In this document: positions 1-6,098 of the stretch, piece by piece
How positions within the stretch are numbered: position 1 is the first letter of the stretch
Layout: every line of letters begins with the position of its first letter
Source: Croceimicrobium sp965658275
GTDB lineage: Bacteria > Bacteroidota > Bacteroidia > Flavobacteriales > Schleiferiaceae
DNA: 25,009 nt
Assembly (NCBI GenBank): GCA_965658275.1
Contig: CBFHRN010000031.1
Location: forward strand, 1 to 25,009
Direction: 5' to 3'
Position numbers and translations under genes: made by a program
The notes under the pieces: model-generated
The model's input: the letters and a program-made list of their open reading frames with translations, nothing else
Databases searched by the model: none
Told to the model about the DNA's origin: nothing

Positions 1-253
1 CTTTGGCTGTGAAAAAAGGATCAATCTCAGATCGGTCTCCATTTAAAGGATATTTATAAGCATTCTCCCATAGCCATCTCTGATAACCTTTGTAGCCAGA
101 GCCTTCCTCCGTTCCATGAATTTCAAAATAATCCTTAGCCGCCAATTCAATATCCTTTAGGCTATATTGATTATCGTAAAGCATGTGTTTAAAGCTTTGC
201 GACGAGAGGAAGAAGGGTACAAAAAATAGAATCAGGAGTAAGCGCTTATTCAT
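1..253 (-). CDS. Secreted protein, N-terminal part only (possible type IX secretion cargo)
   Basis: The reverse complement from ATG at 253 is open to the window edge, giving 84 codons, so the 3' part is missing. Residues 1-19 form a signal peptide (MNKR followed by a leucine/phenylalanine-rich core and SSQ), so the product is exported. The stretch around residues 28-66 has YDNQYSLKDIELA, a glycine pair and GYKGYQRWLWEN. This resembles the conserved start of large Bacteroidota secreted proteins (beta-propeller/sortilin-like proteins with a C-terminal type IX sorting domain), which carry a 'KGxGxKxFxRWExF' block right after the signal peptide. The family link is from memory of that pattern, and the sorting domain lies outside the window. 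It is divergent from dinB with 30 bp between start codons. I see no good TAnnTTTG box for this direction. Confidence 0.72.
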   Translation of the reverse strand, partial: MNKRLLLILFFVPFFLSSQSFKHMLYDNQYSLKDIELAAKDYFEIHGTEEGSGYKGYQRWLWENAYKYPLNGDRSEIDPFFTAK

Positions 254-261
254 GCAGAGTG

Positions 262-269
262 TAAATTTG
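262..269 (+). promoter_or_regulatory. -7 box of the dinB promoter (TAAATTTG)
   Basis: Perfect match to the Bacteroidota primary sigma factor -7 consensus TAnnTTTG, ending 14 nt before the dinB ATG in the 30-bp gap between divergent genes. No TTG/TTTG -33 element is seen 17-23 bp upstream, where the sequence is already coding for the divergent gene. Pattern match only. Confidence 0.5.
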
Positions 270-283
270 AGAGCAAGATAAGA

Positions 284-1384
284 ATGATGATGGTATTAAG
301 CTCTTCCATTCCAGATGAATACATTAGAAAAATCATCCACATCGACATGGATGCATTTTACGCATCGGTAGAGCAACGCGATAACCCAGAGCTACAGGGC
401 AAGCCATTGGCAGTAGGAGGCTCAAGAGAAAGAGGCGTCGTGGCGGCAGCAAGCTACGAAGCTAGAGCTTATGGGGTTCGGTCAGCGATGCCCTCTCGAA
501 CGGCCTTCCGGAGGTGTCCCGATATCATTTTCGTGAAACCCAATTTCGAGAAATACCGGGCAGTTTCGAAACAAATACGAGCCATCTTCTATTCCTATAC
601 CGATCTGGTAGAACCCCTTTCATTGGATGAGGCTTACCTAGATGTTAGTCATAATAAAAAGGGGATCGACAGTGCTTCTAAAATTGCCCGAAAAATTCGT
701 GAGGAAATAAAAGCTGAAACCCAATTAAATGCTTCGGCCGGTATTTCCATTAATAAGTTTATCGCCAAGGTGGCTTCCGACATCAATAAACCCAACGGAC
801 AAAAAACCATTATGCCCGATGAAGTAATCGGCTTCTTGGAAGAATTGCCGATTGGAAAGTTCTATGGAATTGGAGCGAAGACCGCCGAAAAAATGAAAAG
901 CCTTGGGATCCATCACGGTCGGGATTTAAAAACTTGGGATTTAAGTCTCTTGCAACAAGAATTTGGCAAGGCCGGTGCCCATTACTATAACATCGTGCGA
1001 GGATTGCAAAAATCGGAAGTTAAGCCCCACCGAGAGCGAAAGTCCTTAGGAGCAGAACGCACTTTCAGCAATGACTTAAAAGGAATTGCTGAAGCGGAAA
1101 GGGCTCTTAAAGACATTTTTGAGGTATGGAATAAGCGAGTTCAAGAGAGCGGACTCAAAGGCCGGACCATAAGCCTAAAATTGAAGAGTCAGAATTTTGA
1201 AGTGATTACACGCAGTCATACCCTAGATCATGCCACTAATGCTAAGGAGGAACTATGGCATTGGGCGCATCATTTACTACATCAGGACTACAAAGGAGAG
1301 GCTTTGCGCCTGATGGGCTTGTCGCTGTCTAATTTCTCCGAACTAAAAACAATCCAGTCTCCACAACTTACTTTGGATTTTTAG
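284..1384 (+). CDS. dinB: DNA polymerase IV (Y-family translesion polymerase)
   Basis: Y-family error-prone polymerase that extends primers past lesions; 366 aa, the usual length. The palm motif HIDMDAFYASVE gives metal ligand Asp21, and SLDEAYLDVS gives Asp115 and Glu116, the other catalytic carboxylates. ASYEARAYGVRSAMP (57-70) is the typical finger-domain block, SAGISINKFIAKVASD is the second palm block, and the helix-hairpin-helix region follows (LPIGKFYGIGAKTAEKM). The protein ends in QLTLDF, a sliding-clamp-binding type peptide; the clamp gene dnaN lies near the other end of this window. Three consecutive ATG codons open the frame, so the start could shift by one or two codons. A DUF4168-like gene follows after 11 bp. 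No LexA-like site was recognised. Confidence 0.97.
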   Translation: MMMVLSSSIPDEYIRKIIHIDMDAFYASVEQRDNPELQGKPLAVGGSRERGVVAAASYEARAYGVRSAMPSRTAFRRCPDIIFVKPNFEKYRAVSKQIRAIFYSYTDLVEPLSLDEAYLDVSHNKKGIDSASKIARKIREEIKAETQLNASAGISINKFIAKVASDINKPNGQKTIMPDEVIGFLEELPIGKFYGIGAKTAEKMKSLGIHHGRDLKTWDLSLLQQEFGKAGAHYYNIVRGLQKSEVKPHRERKSLGAERTFSNDLKGIAEAERALKDIFEVWNKRVQESGLKGRTISLKLKSQNFEVITRSHTLDHATNAKEELWHWAHHLLHQDYKGEALRLMGLSLSNFSELKTIQSPQLTLDF

Positions 1385-1395
1385 CTTTGTCCCCT

Positions 1396-1836
1396 ATGAA
1401 AAAAACACTGCTGCTATTCTTAGTTTTTAGCACATTCAACCTCTGGGCTCAAAGTAATGATGCCTATACAGATGAAGACCTCAAGAAGTACATCGAGGTG
1501 AATACCGCCCTACAACACTATCGTATGGAAGTTAAATTGAAGGCCGATAGTATGCGTACCGCACAAGGCTTAGATGAGCAGGATTTCCTTGAAATTATTG
1601 GTCGCGTGCGCGAAGGTGAAAATTACGATAGTCTTAAATCAGAATACCCCAAAACAACCATTTCAGCCTTTGAACGCACCATGTCCTACCGCCAATTTTT
1701 ACGACAGGGAATGCAAAACTTTTTGGCTACAGAGCTGGATAGAATAGATTGGGATTTGGATTATTATCAGCATCTTGCATTAAGCATTGAAGCCATACCT
1801 GAGCTTCAGCAAAGAATAATTGCCTTAAGTAAATGA
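1396..1836 (+). CDS. Secreted DUF4168-like protein of unknown function
   Basis: 146 aa from ATG at 1396. The frame is open upstream to a TTG at 1387, but the ATG places MKKTLLLFLVFSTFNLWAQ as a normal signal peptide, so 1396 is chosen. The mature part contains YTDEDLKKYIEVNTALQHYR and a GLDEQDFLEII segment, the layout of DUF4168 domains ('y.de.l..f..v..a...i......k......gls...f..I'); this match is from memory of the family. The rest is charged and mostly helical, with no catalytic motif and no cysteine pair. The stop overlaps the ddl start as ATGA, so translation of the two is probably coupled. A periplasmic role is inferred from the signal peptide only. Confidence 0.75.
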   Translation: MKKTLLLFLVFSTFNLWAQSNDAYTDEDLKKYIEVNTALQHYRMEVKLKADSMRTAQGLDEQDFLEIIGRVREGENYDSLKSEYPKTTISAFERTMSYRQFLRQGMQNFLATELDRIDWDLDYYQHLALSIEAIPELQQRIIALSK

Positions 1837-2807
1837 AAGTGATAGGTATAGTAATGGGTGGCTACTCTGCAGAGTATGAAGTGTCCATTGGTTCTGGAAA
1901 TGTGGTTTATCAGAATTTGCAAAGCAGCGGCTTTGAAGTATATCGCCTCGAACTGAATGCCAAAGCTTGGGAAGCATTAGACGACCAAGATCAGCGCTAT
2001 CCCATCCATATGGACGACTTCAGCTTTAACTTAGGTGAGCGGAAGATAACCTTCGATGCTATTTTCAATGCTATTCACGGGCACCCCGGTGAGGATGGTC
2101 CGCTGGCCGGTTATTTCGATATGCTACATATTCCTTATACCAGCTCGGGTCAATTTGCCAGCGCTTTAACATTCAATAAGGCAGAATGCAATATCCTTTT
2201 GGCCCACTATGGCTTTAAGGTCCCGCAATCGGTTTTCCTTCATAGTGAAGCCATAAGTGAAGAAGAAATTATTGCAAAACTCGGTTTACCCTGCTTTGTA
2301 AAGCCTTGCCGCTCGGGTTCATCCATTGGGGTTAGCAAAGTGAAAACTCCTGCGGAGCTTGGTCCAGCTATCCAAAAGGCTAAAGAAATAGACCATAAGG
2401 TTCTAGTGGAAAGCATGGTCACAGGCCTCGAATTGGCTTGCGGTGTTAGCGATCATGAAGGGACAGCAAAATCACTGGCGGTAACCCATATAGAACCCTC
2501 TAATGATTTCTTTGATTACGAGGCAAAGTACAGCGGTGGATCCAAAGAGATTACACCTGCAGCGATACCCGAGTCTACCTATGAAAGCATTATGCGCAAT
2601 AGCGAAAAGGTATATGAACTGTTAGAGCTTAAAGGCATAGCGCGCATCGACTATATTTTAGACGCCGATGGAAATCCAGTTTTAATCGAGGTAAATACGG
2701 TTCCAGGTTTAAGCGAACAAAGTATTTTACCACGTCAAGCAAAGTATATAGGCCTAGGATTGGACCAACTTTTTAAAGCAAGCCTAGAAAAAGTTCTAAA
2801 TTCGTAA
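1833..2807 (+). CDS. ddl: D-alanine--D-alanine ligase
   Basis: ATP-grasp ligase making D-Ala-D-Ala for peptidoglycan precursors in the cytoplasm; 324 aa, normal size. Seen in order: the N-terminal GGYSAEYEVSIGSG loop (residues 9-22), HGHPGEDGPLAGYFD with the D-Ala-binding region, IPYTSSG, the ATP-grasp strand FVKPCRSGSSIGVSKV (about 155-170), and the C-terminal metal-binding block EVNTVPGLSEQS starting at Glu286 with Asn288. The start overlaps the upstream stop by 4 bp (ATGA). coaD begins one base after the ddl stop, so dinB, the DUF4168-like gene, ddl and coaD look like one transcript. The functional call is secure; choice between Ddl paralogues (DdlA/DdlB) is not meaningful here. Confidence 0.97.
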   Translation: MKVIGIVMGGYSAEYEVSIGSGNVVYQNLQSSGFEVYRLELNAKAWEALDDQDQRYPIHMDDFSFNLGERKITFDAIFNAIHGHPGEDGPLAGYFDMLHIPYTSSGQFASALTFNKAECNILLAHYGFKVPQSVFLHSEAISEEEIIAKLGLPCFVKPCRSGSSIGVSKVKTPAELGPAIQKAKEIDHKVLVESMVTGLELACGVSDHEGTAKSLAVTHIEPSNDFFDYEAKYSGGSKEITPAAIPESTYESIMRNSEKVYELLELKGIARIDYILDADGNPVLIEVNTVPGLSEQSILPRQAKYIGLGLDQLFKASLEKVLNS

Positions 2808-2808
2808 A

Positions 2809-3264
2809 ATGAGAGTTGCCGTTTTTCCCGGATCATTCGACCCCATTACTCTGGGGCATTACGACATCGTGAGTCGGGCCATTCCCCTTTTTGATGAAAT
2901 AATAGTGGCTGTGGGTACCAATGCCAATAAAAACTACATGTTTAGTTTGGAGCAAAGAACGGCATGGATAAAAGAGACATTTGCCAAGGAAGAAAAAGTA
3001 AGGGTAGATACTTACAGCGGACTAACGGTTGAATATTGTAATTCGGTTGGAGCTCAATTTATTTTACGCGGGCTTCGTAACCCATCCGACTTCGAATTCG
3101 AAAAGGCAATCGCTCAAACCAATCGCAAGTTAAAAGGTGATTTAGAAACAGTATTCTTACTAACGGCTTCCGGGCTAAGTTCCATTAGCAGCAGCATTGT
3201 AAGAGATGTAATTCGAAATGACGGTGATTACGCCCAGTTTGTTCCAGCAGCCGTAAAAATTTAG
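2809..3264 (+). CDS. coaD: Phosphopantetheine adenylyltransferase
   Basis: Converts 4'-phosphopantetheine and ATP to dephospho-CoA, the penultimate step of CoA synthesis. 151 aa, the usual length of about 150-165. The N-terminal nucleotidyltransferase motif is FPGSFDPITLGH (residues 6-17, TxGH ending in His17). The middle has YSGLTVEYCN and the conserved ILRGLRNPSDFEFE block, and SSISSSIVRDV near the C-terminus is the ISSTxVR-like ATP-binding element. It is the last gene of the dinB-ddl unit. Its TAG stop interlocks with the stop of the convergent Nudix gene over 4 bp, leaving no room for a terminator. Confidence 0.97.
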   Translation: MRVAVFPGSFDPITLGHYDIVSRAIPLFDEIIVAVGTNANKNYMFSLEQRTAWIKETFAKEEKVRVDTYSGLTVEYCNSVGAQFILRGLRNPSDFEFEKAIAQTNRKLKGDLETVFLLTASGLSSISSSIVRDVIRNDGDYAQFVPAAVKI

Positions 3265-3860
3265 TACTCTCCCTTTACCATCGCGTCTAAAACCAGAGCG
3301 ATATTCCCGTAGGTATTCTGGAGATTTTCTTCTACCTCACTCCGGCTGCACCAAACCGCATCCAATATCGATTCCTCCAACTGAGGTACCAAAAAATCAA
3401 AGTCATGTGCTATTGCCATGGTAAACCAATAGGTGCGCTTTAAGATTAACTTACCTTCCATTTCATAGATATGGTAAGTAGTTGGTAAAACTCCCACGAT
3501 CTCTGGTTTAGAAACCCCCGTCTCCTCCTCGACTTCACGAACGGCGGCCATTTCTTTCGGCTCACCAAACTCAATTTTGCCTTTAGGTAAATCCCATTTC
3601 CCCAAACGGTAAATCATTAAAATCTGACCATTCGGATTGATACAGGCTCCACCGGCGGCTTCAATGATTTTAAACTTTGATTTGAATAAAGCCCAAGTTT
3701 CGGACAAATTACGAACATGCAAATGCACCTCGCGCACTGGACCTTGCAGCATGGAGTTAATCAAATTATCCAGCTGCGCTTCGCCAAGGTAATTTACAGC
3801 CTCTTCACTAGGTTTATCCGAGAGAATTAGGAGCGATTCCTTGATGAAAACTTTATACAT
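3261..3860 (-). CDS. Nudix hydrolase with N-terminal extension
   Basis: Cleaves a nucleoside diphosphate linked to some group X; the substrate cannot be read from the sequence. A complete Nudix box spans residues 94-116 (G-x5-E-x7-REVEEETGV), with the metal-binding REVEEE core intact. KWDLPKGKIEFGE is typical of the family. About 65 residues precede the domain and carry no motif I can name; Bacteroidota homologues next to pyrE have a similar extension, as far as I recall. I start it at the ATG ending at 3860 (MYKVFI), because homologues begin this way. An in-frame ATG at 3869 would add MGQ and make the start codons of this gene and pyrE overlap by 2 bp. Convergent with coaD. Confidence 0.9.
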   Translation of the reverse strand: MYKVFIKESLLILSDKPSEEAVNYLGEAQLDNLINSMLQGPVREVHLHVRNLSETWALFKSKFKIIEAAGGACINPNGQILMIYRLGKWDLPKGKIEFGEPKEMAAVREVEEETGVSKPEIVGVLPTTYHIYEMEGKLILKRTYWFTMAIAHDFDFLVPQLEESILDAVWCSRSEVEENLQNTYGNIALVLDAMVKGEY

Positions 3861-3863
3861 TTG
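3856..3863 (+). promoter_or_regulatory. -7 box of the pyrE promoter (TACATTTG), possible leaderless start
   Basis: Perfect TAnnTTTG match, whose last base is 4 nt before the pyrE ATG. With the usual spacing of this box, transcription would start at or next to the A of the start codon. The box also covers the first codon of the divergent Nudix gene. No clear -33 TTG at 17-23 bp upstream. Confidence 0.45.
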
Positions 3864-3867
3864 ACCC

Positions 3868-4512
3868 ATGATTTTAAACGCTCAAACCGCGCATGAGACG
3901 GCTGAAAAACTCATGCAAATAAAGGCAATAAAACTTCAACCTCAATCACCTTTTACTTGGGCTAGTGGTTGGAAGTCTCCAATTTATTGTGATAACCGTG
4001 TTACGCTCAGCTATCCAGATATGCGTAATTACCTGAAAGGCAAACTTGCAGATACCTTAAAAGAGCTTTATCCCGAAGCTGAAGTTGTGGTTGGCGTAGC
4101 CACCGGAGCCATCGCTATGGGGGCCTTAGTGGCCGATGCCCTTGGCTTGCCCTTTGTTTATGTAAGGCCCGAGCCTAAAAAACACGGGCGCCAAAATCAA
4201 ATTGAAGGTGAATTGCCAGAGGGTGCCAAGGTAGTCGTTATCGAGGACCTTATTTCTACCGGAGGTAGTAGCTTAAAAGTGGTAGATGTTCTTCGAAAAA
4301 GCGGCGCCCAGGTAATGGGTATGTTAGCCTTGTTTACCTATGCTTTCAAAGTAGCGGAAGAAAACTTTAAGGAGGCTCAATTAGATTTACACACTTTAAG
4401 CGATTACCCACATTTATTGGAAGGTCTGCTAAAGAGCGGTAACTTGGACCAAGAAAGTCATCAAACATTACTCACCTGGCGAGAAGACCCCGCCAACTGG
4501 AAAAAAGATTAA
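3868..4512 (+). CDS. pyrE: Orotate phosphoribosyltransferase
   Basis: Joins orotate and PRPP to form OMP in de novo pyrimidine synthesis. 214 aa, the usual length. The N-terminus has LQPQSPFTWASGWKSPIYCDNR, a block typical of this enzyme, with the substrate-binding loop. VGVATGAIAMGALVAD and the YVRPEPKKHGRQNQIEG flexible loop follow. The 13-residue PRPP signature is VVVIEDLISTGGS (about residues 120-132) with the acidic pair ED. The ATG is preceded by a -7-like box at only 4 nt, and the divergent Nudix start lies within 8 bp. A SRPBCC-fold gene starts one base after the stop, and the two are probably cotranscribed. Confidence 0.97.
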   Translation: MILNAQTAHETAEKLMQIKAIKLQPQSPFTWASGWKSPIYCDNRVTLSYPDMRNYLKGKLADTLKELYPEAEVVVGVATGAIAMGALVADALGLPFVYVRPEPKKHGRQNQIEGELPEGAKVVVIEDLISTGGSSLKVVDVLRKSGAQVMGMLALFTYAFKVAEENFKEAQLDLHTLSDYPHLLEGLLKSGNLDQESHQTLLTWREDPANWKKD

Positions 4513-4513
4513 A

Positions 4514-4900
4514 ATGAATATTACTTCCGAAAAAGTACAAATCAGCAAGAAGCCGGCAGCGTTTTTTGCCCTTATGGCTGATTTAAATAATATGAAAATG
4601 GTAATGCCAGAATCAGTGATTCGCTTTGAAGCGGATGAAAACACTTTTGTATTCGGACTCAAAGGCATGCCTGATGTACGCCTATTAATCGAAGAAATTC
4701 GCAAACCAGATTTACTGAAATTTAAAGCGGCGAGCTCCAAACTGGACTTCACGCTTAGTTGTGTTCTTGAAGAAAATGAACAAGGCGCTCAAATTCAATA
4801 TCTTTTTGAAGGGAATTTTAACCCTATGATGAAAATGATGGTGGAGCGCCCATTAACGCGCTTTATTGAAGATCTTGCAGCAAGCACCGCAAGTCTTTAG
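4514..4900 (+). CDS. SRPBCC (START/Bet v1-like) fold protein, function unknown
   Basis: 128 aa, no signal peptide, no membrane segment. The pattern MNITSEKVQISKKPAAFFALMADLNNMKMVMPE is the usual opening of SRPBCC/polyketide-cyclase-like proteins: a strand, then the helix pair with 'F..l.D..n....mP'. Alternating strands and a final amphipathic helix (VERPLTRFIEDLAAST) complete the fold. Such proteins bind hydrophobic ligands in a central cavity; the ligand here is unknown. It follows pyrE by one base, so it is probably in the same mRNA, although no metabolic link is evident. Its TAG stop interlocks over 4 bp with the stop of the convergent birA gene. Family call by fold pattern only. Confidence 0.8.
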   Translation: MNITSEKVQISKKPAAFFALMADLNNMKMVMPESVIRFEADENTFVFGLKGMPDVRLLIEEIRKPDLLKFKAASSKLDFTLSCVLEENEQGAQIQYLFEGNFNPMMKMMVERPLTRFIEDLAASTASL

Positions 4901-5643
4901 TCTATAATAAACTCAATTTCACGATGGCGGAATTTTTGAATTTCGCCATTGTCAAATTGAAATATCAAATCACCGCTCGTTTCTACTCCCAAGCATTGAC
5001 CAAAACGCTTGCTGCCTTCCACCAATACGGTCATTGGATTATGACGGCCCATTAGAAGTTCTTGAAACTCTTGATGCTGCGATTCGCCCATTCCCATGCG
5101 GAGCTGCAGATAGCGGCGGTCCAGGGCCTCACATAACTGTACCCAGACTTCATCGCGAGAAAGACGAGTATTCGTCGCTTCTTCCAAACCTATGGCCTTC
5201 AGGTCTCCATAGACTTGTTGCTTGATGTTTAATCCGATTCCTACTACACAAGATTGAAATCGGCCCTTCTGCAAATTGGCCTCAATAAGTACGCCGGCTA
5301 GCTTGCGCTTACCAAAATACCAATCGTTAGGCCATTTAAATTGTGTATCCAAGCCCAGATTCTTCCCTAAATCGTTTAAGGCAAGACAAACTGACATAGT
5401 TAAGCGGTAAGCTTGCTCGGGAGCCAAAAAAAATGGCTTTAAATAGACGCTCATTAGGAGATTTTGCCCTGATTCCGACTGCCATTCTTTCCCATATTGG
5501 CCGCGGCCTGCTTTTTGGTAATCGGTATAGAGGCAAAATCCTTCACTAAGGTTTTCCCGCACCGCCATTTCTTTGAGTGCACTATTGGTACTATCAGTTT
5601 CCTTCAAATGAAGAAAGTTTTTTCCTACCAAATCAGTATTCAT
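4897..5643 (-). CDS. birA: Biotin--[acetyl-CoA-carboxylase] ligase, no repressor domain
   Basis: Activates biotin to biotinyl-AMP and transfers it to the carrier protein of biotin-dependent carboxylases. 248 aa: only the catalytic and C-terminal domains are present. There is no N-terminal winged helix, so this is a class I (non-repressor) ligase. Seen: the substrate-start block KETDSTNS (14-21), the biotin-AMP loop GRGQYGKEW (46-54, a GRGRxGRxW variant), KWPND (103-107), KRKLAGVLIEA with the catalytic-loop Lys (112-122) and VVGIGLNI (133-140). The small C-terminal SH3-like domain follows. Divergent from rsfS with 72 bp between start codons; convergent with the SRPBCC gene. Confidence 0.96.
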   Translation of the reverse strand: MNTDLVGKNFLHLKETDSTNSALKEMAVRENLSEGFCLYTDYQKAGRGQYGKEWQSESGQNLLMSVYLKPFFLAPEQAYRLTMSVCLALNDLGKNLGLDTQFKWPNDWYFGKRKLAGVLIEANLQKGRFQSCVVGIGLNIKQQVYGDLKAIGLEEATNTRLSRDEVWVQLCEALDRRYLQLRMGMGESQHQEFQELLMGRHNPMTVLVEGSKRFGQCLGVETSGDLIFQFDNGEIQKFRHREIEFIID

Positions 5644-5687
5644 GAGTGGAAATTATAGATAATACAGGGCAGCTAGGCGACATTGCT

Positions 5688-5695
5688 TAATTTTG
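5688..5695 (+). promoter_or_regulatory. -7 box of the rsfS-ftsH operon (TAATTTTG)
   Basis: Perfect TAnnTTTG match in the 72-bp gap between divergent birA and rsfS, ending 20 nt before the rsfS ATG. No TTG at the -33 spacing. It is the only strong box before the six-gene run rsfS to ACBP, so it may drive the whole operon. Confidence 0.5.
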
Positions 5696-5715
5696 TGCTC
5701 AAATTAAATGAATTA

Positions 5716-6081
5716 ATGACGCAATCGAACTTTTCGAATCTCGTAAAAGAAATCATTGAAGGGATGGAAGATCTTAAAGCAAAGAAGATCACGGTCCTAG
5801 ATTTACGCAATATTGAAAACTCTATATGCTCTTTCTTTGTTATCTGCGAAGGAAACTCCAATACCCAAGTAAAGGCCATTGCTAATTCCGTGGAAAAACG
5901 CGTCCGCGAAGAATTACAAGAAAAGCCTTGGCATATTGAAGGATTGGAGAATGCCGAGTGGATTTTAATGGATTATGTAGACACCGTTGTACATGTATTC
6001 CAGCCTCAATTTCGCTCTTTCTACGACTTAGAAAGTCTGTGGGGCGATGCGGAGGTCACCGAATTAGAAGACAAATTTTAG
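5716..6081 (+). CDS. rsfS: Ribosome silencing factor RsfS (Iojap family)
   Basis: Binds L14 on the 50S subunit and blocks joining of subunits when nutrients are scarce. 121 aa from ATG at 5716. The frame stays open upstream to a TTG at 5683, but that TTG lies upstream of the -7 box and would add a non-conserved stretch. Family features seen: the N-terminal helix VKEIIEGMEDLKAKKITVLDLRNI, the CSFFVICEGNSNTQVKAIANSVE block (the usual 'tDyfvI.sg.S..qv.aia..i..'), PWHIEGLENAEWILMDYVDTVVHVF and the C-terminal FYDLESLWGDAE. ftsH follows after 17 bp. First gene of the operon that runs to the acyl-CoA-binding protein. Confidence 0.96.
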   Translation: MTQSNFSNLVKEIIEGMEDLKAKKITVLDLRNIENSICSFFVICEGNSNTQVKAIANSVEKRVREELQEKPWHIEGLENAEWILMDYVDTVVHVFQPQFRSFYDLESLWGDAEVTELEDKF

Positions 6082-6098
6082 ACGGAACTAAGATTAGA

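Noticed and set aside
5683..5715. TTG start for rsfS at 5683
   Set aside because: It lies upstream of the predicted -7 box and adds non-conserved residues; ATG at 5716 fits the family.
5958..6098. Open frame extending ftsH 47 codons upstream
   Set aside because: It runs through rsfS in another frame, has no FtsH-like sequence, and the ATG at 6099 gives a normal FtsH N-terminus.
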